A stretch of 64,000 nucleotides of DNA, from assembly GCF_002838065.1 (NCBI RefSeq), contig NZ_PIZU01000005.1, positions 62,001 to 126,000 on the forward strand, in the 5' to 3' direction. The stretch's first letter is position 1. Every line of letters starts with the position of its first letter. The position numbers were made by a program, and so were the translations under genes. Source of the stretch: Mycobacterium hubeiense. GTDB taxonomy: Bacteria > Actinomycetota > Actinomycetes > Mycobacteriales > Mycobacteriaceae. Positions 33,724 through 42,083 of this stretch are shown here, piece by piece. The notes under the pieces were generated by a model that was not told where the DNA came from, ran no database searches, and worked only from the letters and a program-made list of their open reading frames with translations.

Positions 33724-35216
33724 GCTGGCTCCTTTGCGGCTGATTGGAATTCGTCGACGAGTTGTCGGCGCAGCACCTTGCCCAACGCGTTGACCGGCAG
33801 TTCGTCGCGGAACACCACCCGGTCCGGGGTACGCGAGCCCCGAAGGTGTTGGCGCACATGGCCGCGCAGCTCTTCGGGGTCGGGTTGCGCGCCTTCGGCG
33901 GGTACGACGACGGCGAGGATGATCTGGCCCCATTGCGGATCGTCGGGGCCTACCACTGCACAGTCGCGCACCGCAGGATGCTCCACGAGCACGTCCTCGA
34001 TCTCGGCGGGGGCGATGTTCTCCCCGCCGCGGATGATGGTGTCGTCGGAGCGTCCGCCGATGAACAGGTAGCCGTCTTCGTCAAGCATCGCAACGTCTTT
34101 GGTGGGGAACCAGCCGTCGGCGTCGAGCACTGAACCGATCTCGCTGTACCGGCCCGACACCTGCTCGCCGCGCACGAACAGCTCACCGGTCTCACCCGGC
34201 CCGAGCACGCTGCCATCCTCGCCGCGGATCTGCACTTCGATGCCGGGCACCGGCTGACCGACTGATCCCAGCCGCCGCGACACCTTCTCGTCGGTGGCGC
34301 TCAGCGCGGTGCGGTGGTCGTCGGGGCCGAGCACCGCGATGGTGGAGCTGGTTTCGGTCAGGCCGTAGGCGTTGACGAAACCCACGTCGGGCAGCAGCTC
34401 AAGCGCCTTGCGCACCAACGGAAGTGCGACTTTGGACCCGCCGTAGGCCAGATTGCGCAGCGTGGGCAGTTCGACCTTCTCGGCCTCCAACGCGGAGACG
34501 ATGCGGTCGAGCATCGTGGGCACCACGGTCGCGGTGGTGACGCGCTCTTCGCGAACCAGGCGGATCCATTCCTTGGCGTCGAACTGGCGCAGATACACCA
34601 TCTTTCGGCCGGCATACAGATTCGTCATCGCCGCGCCCACACCCGCGATGTGGTAGGGCGGCACGCAGATCAGGGCGGCATCATCGGGTGCGGCCGATCC
34701 GAACTCGACCGTGCCGGTGACGTAGCTGGTGAGATTGTTGTGCGTCAGCTCAACGGCTTTGGGTCGCGACGTGGTGCCGGAGGTGAACAGCACCACCGCG
34801 ACCGAATCGGGGTCGGCGAACTCCGAGACCGGCTCGGTGGAGCGCGCCGCCGCGAGGAACTCCTCGGATTCGATGACCTGCTTGCCGGCCACCACATCGC
34901 GGTACTCCGCGTCGACGATCACCAGCGGCTGTTGGAGTCGGTCGACGAGCTCGCGCAGACCCTCGGCGCTGAGCCGGTAGTTCAGCGGGGTGAACGGCAC
35001 TGCGGCCCGCGCGGAGGCGAACAGCAACAGCGGCAGCATGACGCCGCCGGTGCCGACATATGCCACATGGTCGGCCCCCGATGCGGCGATGACGCCCGCA
35101 CCGCCGTCGGCGAGGGTGCTCAATTGCTCTGCGGTGAGCCGTGTTTCGTCGGACACCACCGCGGTGCGCTCCGGATCACCGGAGGCAGCCATCTCGAGCA
35201 GCAGGGAAATACTCAT
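33720..35216 (-). CDS. Acyl-CoA ligase (class I AMP-forming, FadD family)
   Basis: A 498-aa ANL ligase. P-loop VLFTSGTTSRPKAVEL (about residues 142-157), NAYGLTETSS, FPTKDVAMLDEDGYLF and GRSDDTIIRGGENIAP, plus the catalytic lysine in NALGKVLRRQL at the C-terminus. In FPTKDV the usual TGD is TKD, a mild change. Middle gene of a reverse-strand SDR-ligase-small protein operon, overlapping both neighbours by 4 bp. Confidence 0.9.
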   Translation of the reverse strand: MSISLLLEMAASGDPERTAVVSDETRLTAEQLSTLADGGAGVIAASGADHVAYVGTGGVMLPLLLFASARAAVPFTPLNYRLSAEGLRELVDRLQQPLVIVDAEYRDVVAGKQVIESEEFLAAARSTEPVSEFADPDSVAVVLFTSGTTSRPKAVELTHNNLTSYVTGTVEFGSAAPDDAALICVPPYHIAGVGAAMTNLYAGRKMVYLRQFDAKEWIRLVREERVTTATVVPTMLDRIVSALEAEKVELPTLRNLAYGGSKVALPLVRKALELLPDVGFVNAYGLTETSSTIAVLGPDDHRTALSATDEKVSRRLGSVGQPVPGIEVQIRGEDGSVLGPGETGELFVRGEQVSGRYSEIGSVLDADGWFPTKDVAMLDEDGYLFIGGRSDDTIIRGGENIAPAEIEDVLVEHPAVRDCAVVGPDDPQWGQIILAVVVPAEGAQPDPEELRGHVRQHLRGSRTPDRVVFRDELPVNALGKVLRRQLVDEFQSAAKEPA

Positions 35217-36049
35217 AGGCCCTGACCCGGCGCATCGATGAAGATGTCCACGATCGGATTATCGCCGCCGCCGTAGCGGGTCAGATCGCCGGCCACCACG
35301 TCGGCGTCGATGTAGCACTGGCCGTTGACGTCGGCCGCCGGCCGGGACAAGATCTCGACCGCGGCATCGGCCATGATCTCCGGGCTACGCGAGCGCGCCG
35401 CCATCTTGTCGCCGTCTGCCAGGTTCGCGACCGCCGCGGTGGCGATATACGTCTGCGGCCACAGGCAGCTGAAACCGATGCCGGCAGAGGCGTATTCGCT
35501 GGCCCAGCCCAGCGACAACAGCGTCATCCCGTACTTCGACAGCGTGTAGGAGGGATGGGCGCCCAGCCAGTACGGATTCAGGTTCAGCGGCGGTGCCAGC
35601 GTCAGCACATGAGGGTTCGCGGACTTGCGCAGGTGCGGCAACGCGGCCTTGGTGAGCAGGAAGGTGCCGCGGACATTGATGTCCATCATCAGGTCGAATT
35701 TCTTGGCCGACAGCGCCTCGGTGGGTTCGGTGGCGATGGCGCTGGCGTTGTTGATGACGATGTCCACCCCGCCGAAGTGCTCCACGGCGGCCTCGACCGC
35801 GCGCGCCACGTCCTCTTCCTTGCGCACGTCGCCCACCACCGCGACACCCTTGCCGCCCGCCGCTTCGACGTCGGCCACGGCGGTGTGCACGGTGCCCGGC
35901 AGTTTCGGGTGGGGTTCGGCCGTCTTGGCCAGCAGCACCACGTTCGCCCCGCGGCGTGCGGCGCCGAGCGCGATCGCCAAACCGATGCCGCGGCTGCCGC
36001 CCGACACGACCAGCGTGCGATCGGTGAATGAGTCCTGCTGGTCAGACAT
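35213..36049 (-). CDS. SDR family oxidoreductase, HSDL2-like
   Basis: A 278-aa SDR with GGSRGIGLAIALGAARRGANV, a GDVRKEEDVARAV element, NNASAIA in place of NNAG, and YTLSKYGM. The NNASAI and LAPPLNLNPYW patterns are those of hydroxysteroid dehydrogenase-like protein 2 (HSDL2) homologues, which act on lipid-type substrates in peroxisomes of eukaryotes. ATG at 36049. First gene of the reverse operon and divergent from the B12 mutase, with which it shares a 248-bp regulatory gap. Confidence 0.87.
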   Translation of the reverse strand: MSDQQDSFTDRTLVVSGGSRGIGLAIALGAARRGANVVLLAKTAEPHPKLPGTVHTAVADVEAAGGKGVAVVGDVRKEEDVARAVEAAVEHFGGVDIVINNASAIATEPTEALSAKKFDLMMDINVRGTFLLTKAALPHLRKSANPHVLTLAPPLNLNPYWLGAHPSYTLSKYGMTLLSLGWASEYASAGIGFSCLWPQTYIATAAVANLADGDKMAARSRSPEIMADAAVEILSRPAADVNGQCYIDADVVAGDLTRYGGGDNPIVDIFIDAPGQGL

Positions 36050-36072
36050 TGGCCTCCTACGACGGCGCCGCT

Positions 36073-36104
36073 ACCGATGGTTACCCGATGGTTACCCGAT
36101 GGTA
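36073..36104. repeat. Three tandem 10-11-bp repeats (consensus ACCCGATGGTT)
   Basis: Units at 36073-36082 (ACCGATGGTT), 36083-36093 (ACCCGATGGTT) and 36094-36104 (ACCCGATGGTA). One unit per helical turn, between the SDR start and the first promoter copy. It could be a cooperative regulator-binding array or slippage product. Confidence 0.6.
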
Positions 36105-36284
36105 TTGACATTCTCATTTTCTGCAAGTCTCGTAATCATACGCCGACGGGCCAGCCGAATCGCCGCCGACCATGCCCTTCACGTCGCCCTCCGACCCGTC
36201 GTTCGAGACGCCCGCGGATGCTCGACGGCAGTACAGCGGGTACATTTCCCAACCGCGGTATTGGCATTCTCATTTTTGGCAAGT
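36101..36284 (+). promoter_or_regulatory. Duplicated promoter module upstream of the B12 mutase
   Basis: Two 28-bp blocks, 36101-36128 and 36257-36284, are identical at 25 positions; both contain GGTATTG, CATTCTCATTTT and GCAAGT. Each carries a -35 (TTGACA, then TTGGCA). For the second copy a 17-bp spacer and TACGTT (36284-36289) place the start of transcription at about the mutase ATG (36298), suggesting a leaderless mRNA. The right half ATTCTC matches the operator arms at 40630, 46290 and 55140. Confidence 0.6.
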
Positions 36285-36297
36285 ACGTTATCCAGTG

Positions 36298-37875
36298 ATG
36301 AGCGACCCAGTACAGACCTCCTCTGGCATCCCGCTCGAGCCCGTCTACGGACCGGCCGACCGGACGTCCGAGCCGCCGCCACCGGGGACCTACCCGTTCA
36401 CCCGGGGAAACTTCGCGTCCGGGTACCGCGGCCGGCTGTGGACATTCCGCCAGTATTCGGGATTCGGCACCCCCGAGGAGTCCAATCGCCGCTACCGCTA
36501 CCTGCTCGAACAAGGCGGCACCGGGTTGTCGGTGGCGCTCGATCTGCCCACGCAGTGCGGCTATGACTCCGACGACCCCGAGTACGGCGAAGAGGTCGGC
36601 CGCGTCGGCGTCGCGGTGGACACGCTCGCCGATGCCGAGATCCTGTTCGACGGCATCCCGCTGGACAAGATCAGCACCAGCTTCACGATCAACGGCACCG
36701 CGGCCATCCTGCTGGCCTTCTATGTCGCCGCCGCCGAGAAGAAGGGCGTACCCCGCGAGAAGCTCACCGGCACCATCCAGAACGACATCCTCAAGGAATA
36801 CGCGTCGCGCGGCACCTGGATCTGGCCGCCGGAGCCGTCGCTGCGGCTGATCGCCGACACCATCGAGTTCTGCGCCGCCGAGGTGCCGAAGTTCAACGCG
36901 ATCTCGGTGGCCGGCGCGCACTTCCGCGACGCCGGGGCCAACGCGGTGCAGGAGATGGCGTTCACCCTCGCCGACGGCGTGACGTACTGCGACACCGTGG
37001 TGGAGCGCGGCCGGATGACCATCGACCAGTTCGCGCCGCAGATCTCGTTCTTCTTCTATACCCACGGTGACTTCTTCGAGGAGATCGCGAAGTACCGGGC
37101 GGGCCGTCGCCGCTGGGCGACGATCGTGCGGGAACGGTATGGGGCGACGTCCGACAAGGCGTCGATGTTCCGCTTCGGCTGTGTGTCCGGTGGTGCCTCG
37201 CTGTACGCCCCGCAAGCGCAGAACAATGTGGTCCGGATCGCCTACGAGGCGATGGCGTCGGTGCTCGGCGGCGTGCAGTCGATGTTCACCGCCGCCTGGG
37301 ACGAGCCGTTCGCGCTGCCCAGCGAGGAGTCGGCGACGCTGGCGTTGCGGACGCAGCAGATCCTGGCCTACGAGACCGGCGTGACGCGGGTGGCCGATCC
37401 GCTCGGCGGCTCGTATTTCGTCGAGGCGCTCACCGACGCCACCGAAGAGAAGATCATCGAGATCATGGCCGACCTCGAAGCCCACGGCGGCATGGTGCGC
37501 GCCATCGAGGACGGCTACTTGCAGGGGCTGATCGCCGACGAGGCCTACCGACTCCATCAGGAGATCGAGCGCGGCGAGCGGCCGGTCGTCGGGGTGAACA
37601 AGTTCGTCACCGACGAGCCTCCGCCCGACATCGACACCTACGAACTCGACGCCGAGGGGCGCGATCTGCAACTCAAGCGGCTCACCAAGGTCAAGGCCGA
37701 ACGCGATTCGGCTGTGGTCGAGGCCAGTCTGGCCGCGTTGTCCCGCGCCGCGGAGGGAGACGACAACCTGATGCACAAGCTGATCGACTGCGCGAACGCG
37801 TATTGCACTGTGGGCGAGATGGTCACCGCGCTGAAAAAGGTGTGGGGCGAATTTCAGCAACCGGTGGTGTTCTAG
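36298..37875 (+). CDS. Coenzyme B12-dependent acyl-CoA mutase, large subunit
   Basis: A 525-aa TIM-barrel subunit of the methylmalonyl/isobutyryl-CoA mutase family, lacking the B12-binding domain, which is encoded by the next gene. By recalled alignment to P. shermanii methylmalonyl-CoA mutase, the substrate residues Tyr89, Gln197, Arg207 and His244 correspond to Tyr53 (FRQYSGF), Gln161 (TIQND), Arg171 (EYASRGTW) and His208 (AGAHF). The Tyr/Arg pair indicates a carboxylated acyl-CoA rather than isobutyryl-CoA (Phe/Gln). The Tyr before the active-site His is Ala207, suggesting room for a larger substrate. ATG at 36298 chosen; an in-frame ATG at 36172 would place promoter DNA inside the gene. 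Confidence 0.9.
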   Translation: MSDPVQTSSGIPLEPVYGPADRTSEPPPPGTYPFTRGNFASGYRGRLWTFRQYSGFGTPEESNRRYRYLLEQGGTGLSVALDLPTQCGYDSDDPEYGEEVGRVGVAVDTLADAEILFDGIPLDKISTSFTINGTAAILLAFYVAAAEKKGVPREKLTGTIQNDILKEYASRGTWIWPPEPSLRLIADTIEFCAAEVPKFNAISVAGAHFRDAGANAVQEMAFTLADGVTYCDTVVERGRMTIDQFAPQISFFFYTHGDFFEEIAKYRAGRRRWATIVRERYGATSDKASMFRFGCVSGGASLYAPQAQNNVVRIAYEAMASVLGGVQSMFTAAWDEPFALPSEESATLALRTQQILAYETGVTRVADPLGGSYFVEALTDATEEKIIEIMADLEAHGGMVRAIEDGYLQGLIADEAYRLHQEIERGERPVVGVNKFVTDEPPPDIDTYELDAEGRDLQLKRLTKVKAERDSAVVEASLAALSRAAEGDDNLMHKLIDCANAYCTVGEMVTALKKVWGEFQQPVVF

Positions 37876-38277
37876 ATGGCCGTACGAGTTCTCGTGGCCA
37901 AACCCGGTCTGGACGGGCATGACCGCGGCGCCAAGATCGTCGCCCGCACATTGCGCGACGCCGGATTCGAGGTGATCTACACCGGCATCCGTCAGCGCAT
38001 CGAGGACATCGTGTCGATCGCGCTGCAGGAAGACGTTGCGCTGGTGGGCCTTTCGATCCTCTCGGGTGCACACCTGGCCTTGACGACCCGCACCGTCGAG
38101 GCGCTGCGGGCGGCCGACGCCGGCGACATCGCCGTGGTGGTGGGCGGCACCATCCCGCAGAGCGACGTGCCCAAGCTGTTGGAAGCCGGGGCCGCGGCGG
38201 TGTTCCCGACCGGGACGCCGTTGGATGCGCTTGTCGACGAGGTACGGAAACTGACCTCAGAGAAAGTAGGGGAGTAG
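37876..38277 (+). CDS. Cobalamin-binding small subunit of acyl-CoA mutase
   Basis: A 133-aa Rossmann-like B12-binding domain. KPGLDGHDRGAK carries the DXHXXG motif with His15 as lower axial cobalt ligand; GLSILSGAHLAL and VVGGTIPQSD line the nucleotide tail pocket. ATG directly follows the mutase stop codon with no gap. The separate small subunit is the layout of isobutyryl-CoA and 2-hydroxyisobutyryl-CoA mutases. It needs the large subunit at 36298 and probably the MeaB-type GTPase at 47479. Confidence 0.93.
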   Translation: MAVRVLVAKPGLDGHDRGAKIVARTLRDAGFEVIYTGIRQRIEDIVSIALQEDVALVGLSILSGAHLALTTRTVEALRAADAGDIAVVVGGTIPQSDVPKLLEAGAAAVFPTGTPLDALVDEVRKLTSEKVGE

Positions 38278-38279
38278 CC

Positions 38280-39236
38280 ATGCGCCTCGGCGTGATGATC
38301 GGGGCCGAGCGCGGCGACATGGCCCGCAAGGTCACCAAGTTCCTGGCCGACATCGAGTGGGCCGAGGGCGCGGGTTTGGACACCGCGTGGATGCCGCAGG
38401 TGCCCAACGATTTCGACTGCCTCACCATGGTCTCCCTGATGGGCAGCCGTACGTCGCGCATCGAACTCGGCACCGCAGTCGTGCCGCTGCAGGCGCAGCA
38501 TCCGATTGCCCTTGCGCGCCAGGCGTTGTCGGTGCACGCCGGTTCTGGTGGACGGCTGGCGCTCGGCGTCGGCCCGTCACATCACTGGATCATCCGCGAT
38601 ATGCTCGGCCTGCCCTACGACAAGCCCGCCGCCTACACCCGCGACTACCTCGAGGTGCTCAACAAGGCACTGGCCGGTCCCGGTGAGGTCGACGTCGAGA
38701 ACGACACATTCACCGTGCACAATCCGACCGTCCTCGGGGCCGAGACCCCGCTGCCGGTTTTGGTGGCCGCACTCGGTCCGGTAATGCTGCAGATCGCAGG
38801 CGAACTCGCCGACGGCACGGTGTTGTGGATGGCCGACGAGCGCGCCATCGGCGAGCACATCGCACCGCGGATCACCAAGGCGGCCGACAACGCCGGCCGG
38901 CCGGCTCCGCGCATCGTCGCGGGCATCCCGGTGTGCCTGTGCGCCAACTCCGAGATCGACAAGGCCAAGGAGCGCGCGAATCGCATTCTCGCCGAGGCGG
39001 AGACGTCGCCGAACTACCAGCGGCTACTGGACCGCGGTGACGCCCGCGACGTCGGCGATCTGACGGCGGCCGGTGACGAAGAGTCAATTCTGGCCCGTTT
39101 CAAGAAGTTTGCCGACGCCGGCGTGACTGATCTGTCGGTGCGCCTGCTACCGATCGGCGAGACGCGCGATGAGCTGGTGGCGTCCAAGTACCGGACGCGC
39201 GAGGTGATCGCCGAGCTCGCCAAACAAGTCCGATGA
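38280..39236 (+). CDS. LLM-class (F420-dependent) oxidoreductase
   Basis: A 318-aa luciferase-like protein with MRLGVMIGAERGDMARKV, GTAVVPLQAQHPIALARQA and GGRLALGVGPSHHWII. The pattern resembles mycobacterial F420-dependent dehydrogenases/reductases; direction and substrate are unknown. Shine-Dalgarno GGGGAG precedes the ATG at 38280, 2 bp after the cobalamin subunit gene. Its stop overlaps the CoA-transferase ATG (ATGA), so it belongs to the mutase operon. Confidence 0.88.
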   Translation: MRLGVMIGAERGDMARKVTKFLADIEWAEGAGLDTAWMPQVPNDFDCLTMVSLMGSRTSRIELGTAVVPLQAQHPIALARQALSVHAGSGGRLALGVGPSHHWIIRDMLGLPYDKPAAYTRDYLEVLNKALAGPGEVDVENDTFTVHNPTVLGAETPLPVLVAALGPVMLQIAGELADGTVLWMADERAIGEHIAPRITKAADNAGRPAPRIVAGIPVCLCANSEIDKAKERANRILAEAETSPNYQRLLDRGDARDVGDLTAAGDEESILARFKKFADAGVTDLSVRLLPIGETRDELVASKYRTREVIAELAKQVR

Positions 39237-40264
39237 CTGGGCCCCTCGCGGGCATCCGCATCCTCGAGGTCGGCGTCATGCTCGCCGGGCCGTACGCCAC
39301 CATGCAACTGGCCGACCTCGGTGCGGAAGTCATCAAGATCGAGCCGCCGGGCGGCGAAATCTCCCGGCAGGTTTCCGACAGCTACTTCGCCAGCCTCAAC
39401 CGCAACAAGCAGAGCATCTGCCTCGACCTCAACTCGGAGGACGGACGCAAGCGGCTGGGTGAGCTCGTCGCGAATTCCCATGCGCTGCTGGTCAATATGA
39501 AGCCATCGGTGATCCGCAAACTCGGCCTCACCTACGACGCCCTGCGCCAGTACAACGAGAAGATCGTGTGCGTGGCGATGACGGGCTTCGGGCTCGACGG
39601 CGGCGACGATCCCGCCTTCGACTACGTGATCCAGGCGGCGACGGGTGTCGCGGCGATGACCGGAGACCCCGACGGCCCGCCGACCCTGCCGGGATATTCG
39701 TCGGCGGACAATTCCACCGGACTGGCCGCGGCGCTCGGCCTGCTCGCGATGATCGTCTCCGGCCGCGGCGGGCAAGTCGACGTCTCACTGCAAGACGTCA
39801 TGCTGTCGCAGCTGAACTATCACGCGTCGGCCTACCTCAACAGCGGAGTCGAACCGCGTCGTCATCCCCACGGCGCCCACTCCTATTACGTTCCTGCGCA
39901 ACTATTTCCGACTGCCGACGGGTATCTCGCGTTGTTCATCACCCACGACGGCTTCTGGAAGTCGTTCGCTGCGGAGGCCGGTATCGAGGGCTTTGCGACG
40001 ATGGCCGAACGCGCCGCCCGCCGCGAGGAGGTGCTGGCCGTCGTCACCGAAGTCTTGGCGGGCGACACCGCCGCGAACTGGGAATCGCGGCTACGGCCAC
40101 TGGGAATTCCGGTCGCCGCGGTGCGCACGCTGCCGCAGGCGTTGGACGCGACGCCTGAAGCCGTCGTCACCGCGGGGGATTTCCGTCTGGTCGGCAGCCC
40201 GATCCGGGTCAGCGGTTACAAGCCCGAGTACCGGCCGCCGCCCCGCCTCGACGAGCACGGCTGA
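39233..40264 (+). CDS. CaiB/BaiF (class III) CoA-transferase
   Basis: A 343-aa single-domain CoA-transferase. The N-terminus GIRILEVGVMLAGPYATMQL and YFASLNRNKQSICLDL are typical, and the catalytic Asp is in DPAFDYVIQAATG (about residue 131). Transfers CoA between carboxylates without ATP, so it could recycle CoA from a product of the mutase pathway. ATG at 39233 overlaps the LLM stop. Only 2 bp separate it from the convergent ferredoxin gene. Confidence 0.9.
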   Translation: MTGPLAGIRILEVGVMLAGPYATMQLADLGAEVIKIEPPGGEISRQVSDSYFASLNRNKQSICLDLNSEDGRKRLGELVANSHALLVNMKPSVIRKLGLTYDALRQYNEKIVCVAMTGFGLDGGDDPAFDYVIQAATGVAAMTGDPDGPPTLPGYSSADNSTGLAAALGLLAMIVSGRGGQVDVSLQDVMLSQLNYHASAYLNSGVEPRRHPHGAHSYYVPAQLFPTADGYLALFITHDGFWKSFAAEAGIEGFATMAERAARREEVLAVVTEVLAGDTAANWESRLRPLGIPVAAVRTLPQALDATPEAVVTAGDFRLVGSPIRVSGYKPEYRPPPRLDEHG

Positions 40265-40266
40265 AT

Positions 40267-40593
40267 TCATTCGTCGTAGGACACCGTGACCGACGGCGTG
40301 TCGGGCACCGCCTGGCACGTCAGGATCCAGCCGTCCTCGATCTCGTCGTCTTCGAGGGCGTCGTTGACCCGCATCGTGACGTTGCCGTCCATCAGCTTGG
40401 CTATGCAGGTGCCGCAGTTGCCGGCCTCGCACGAGAAGGGCGGCGCCAGCCCGGCCCGTCGTGCGCTCTCCAGGAGCGTCTCGCCCGCCACCCGCGGGAC
40501 GGACACCGTCTTGCGATCGAGAACGATCGTGACCTTGTTGTCGGCGTCGTTGGCGTCGTCGGCGGGCGGGTTTGGCAGCGCTTCTGCCGTCAT
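40267..40593 (-). CDS. Plant-type [2Fe-2S] ferredoxin
   Basis: A 108-aa ferredoxin with cluster ligands in CEAGNCGTC (Cys-X4-Cys-X2-Cys) and a fourth Cys in WILTCQ about 29 residues later. The NDALEDDEIEDGWILTCQ segment is very like the C-terminal ferredoxin domain of the KshB reductase, here without FAD/NAD domains. ATG at 40593 has an AGGGGG Shine-Dalgarno; a longer start at 40617 is possible. It could feed electrons to the Rieske oxygenase or a P450 of the region. Confidence 0.88.
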   Translation of the reverse strand: MTAEALPNPPADDANDADNKVTIVLDRKTVSVPRVAGETLLESARRAGLAPPFSCEAGNCGTCIAKLMDGNVTMRVNDALEDDEIEDGWILTCQAVPDTPSVTVSYDE

Positions 40594-40629
40594 GTGCCCC
40601 CTATCGTCTGGCATTGTCATTCTGATAAT

Positions 40630-40648
40630 AGGAGAATAGTATTCTCCT
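40630..40648. promoter_or_regulatory. Operator-like palindrome AGGAGAAT-AGT-ATTCTCCT
   Basis: Perfect 8-bp arms around a 3-bp centre, in the 125-bp gap between the divergent ferredoxin and CoA ligase genes. The inner GAGAAT-N3-ATTCTC recurs at 46290-46304 and 55140-55154. An overlapping ATTCT (40619-40623) adds a second half-site. Confidence 0.68.
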
Positions 40649-40718
40649 CGACAACCGAAGATCTTCTCCATGTTGTCGTGGCGGTGACTTGCGCGAGGCC
40701 GGAAGGGGTAAGCGAGAC

Positions 40719-42083
40719 GTGACTGAGTCGATCGCCCTCGCTTACGAGGAGCGGGAGTACACCCTCGGTCGGCTCGATGCGCTGGCCGCCGGCATGGCGA
40801 CCATGCTCGAGCATCGCGGCGTTCGGGCAGGTGAGCGCGTCGCGCTGATGTCGTCGAACCGGCCGGAGTTCGTCATCGCGTTGCGGGCGATCTGGCGGCT
40901 GGGTGCATCGGCGGTGTTGCTCAGCCCGGCGTGGAAGCGCACCGAGGTCGAGCACGCCCTCGCCTTGACCGAACCCGCCCACGCGGTGGGAGATCATCCG
41001 GTGCTGGCCGAGGTGATGCCGATGCTGCACCTCGACGAACCTGTCACGCCGGGACGGCGAGCGTTCGACGCGCCGCGGCCGGATCCCGACGCGCTGTTCG
41101 TATTCAGCTCGGGCACCACGGGCATGCCCAAGGCGGTGCGCCATACCCACGGCTCGTTCGCCGTGGCGGTGCAGCATTGGCGTGACGCGCTGGGCTTGAC
41201 GTCCGCGGACCGCATGCAGATCATGACGCCGCCGTCGCACATTCTCGGACTGCTCAACATCGTGATGGCGCTCGAAACCGGCACCTGGATCCGGCTGCAC
41301 CGCCGGTTCGACATCGACTCCATGCTGCGGCACATCGAATCCGACCGCATCACCATCGAAATGGCCGTGGCGCCAATCGCTTTGGCGCTTGCCGCGCACC
41401 CGGAGCTGGAACGCTACGACCTCTCCTCGCTGCGGTACATCATGTGGTGCGCGACGCCGGTGACGCAAAGCGTGGCTGAAACGGTCACGCGCAGGACCGG
41501 TGTGAACTGGGTGACGGCGTATGGTGCCAGCGAACTGCCGGTGATCTCGTGCAATCCACTCGACGGGGCACGACTGGACACGGTCGGCAGACCAGTACCC
41601 GGGGTCGCGGTGCGGATCGGCGACAACGGCGAGATCCAGGTGCGCTCGGATTCGGTGATGGCGGGCTATCTGCCGGATTCGGCTACCGCAGAAGCTTTTT
41701 CCGATGGCTGGTACCGGACCGGCGACGTCGGACACCAGGACGGCGACGGATTCCTCCACATCACCGACCGCTCGAAGGAAATGATCAAGATACGGGGCTT
41801 TCAAGTCGCGCCGGCCGAGATCGAGGCTGTGCTGCACGGGCACTCGGCGGTCGAGGACTGCGCGGTGTTCGGGGTTCCCGACACCGCCAACGGTGAGGCG
41901 ATCGTCGCCGCGGTCAAGGCGGATGGCGTGGTCGATGCCGAGGAGCTCGTCGCGCTCGTCGGGGACCGGCTGGCGTCCTACAAGCGGCCCAGCCGCGTGG
42001 TGTTTGTCGACGAGGTACCTCGTCTGCCCTCAGGAAAGGTGTTGCGCCGAGTGCTAAAGGAGCGTCTGTGGACGTCCGTCTGA
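40719..42083 (+). CDS. Acyl-CoA ligase (AMP-binding)
   Basis: A 454-aa ligase, shorter than most FadD proteins at the N-terminus. P-loop VFSSGTTGMPKAVRHTH (about residues 128-144), TAYGASELPVIS, YRTGDVGHQDGDGFLHITDR, and the catalytic lysine in LPSGKVLRR. GTG at 40719 gives VTESIALAYEEREYTL. First gene of an operon with two acyl-CoA dehydrogenases and an enoyl-CoA hydratase; it overlaps the next gene by 16 bp. It probably activates the acid whose side chain that operon degrades. Confidence 0.9.
   Translation: MTESIALAYEEREYTLGRLDALAAGMATMLEHRGVRAGERVALMSSNRPEFVIALRAIWRLGASAVLLSPAWKRTEVEHALALTEPAHAVGDHPVLAEVMPMLHLDEPVTPGRRAFDAPRPDPDALFVFSSGTTGMPKAVRHTHGSFAVAVQHWRDALGLTSADRMQIMTPPSHILGLLNIVMALETGTWIRLHRRFDIDSMLRHIESDRITIEMAVAPIALALAAHPELERYDLSSLRYIMWCATPVTQSVAETVTRRTGVNWVTAYGASELPVISCNPLDGARLDTVGRPVPGVAVRIGDNGEIQVRSDSVMAGYLPDSATAEAFSDGWYRTGDVGHQDGDGFLHITDRSKEMIKIRGFQVAPAEIEAVLHGHSAVEDCAVFGVPDTANGEAIVAAVKADGVVDAEELVALVGDRLASYKRPSRVVFVDEVPRLPSGKVLRRVLKERLWTSV

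Noticed and set aside
36172..36297. In-frame upstream ATG of the mutase
   Set aside because: Would translate through the second promoter block; mutase similarity starts after 36298, which also matches the predicted leaderless start.
36298..37875. Isobutyryl-CoA mutase assignment from the split-subunit layout
   Set aside because: Residues aligned to the specificity positions are Tyr and Arg (methylmalonyl type), not Phe and Gln.
36136..38073. 645-codon open frame antisense to the B12 mutase
   Set aside because: Arg/Gly/His-rich shadow of a highly expressed-type GC-rich gene; no domain similarity.
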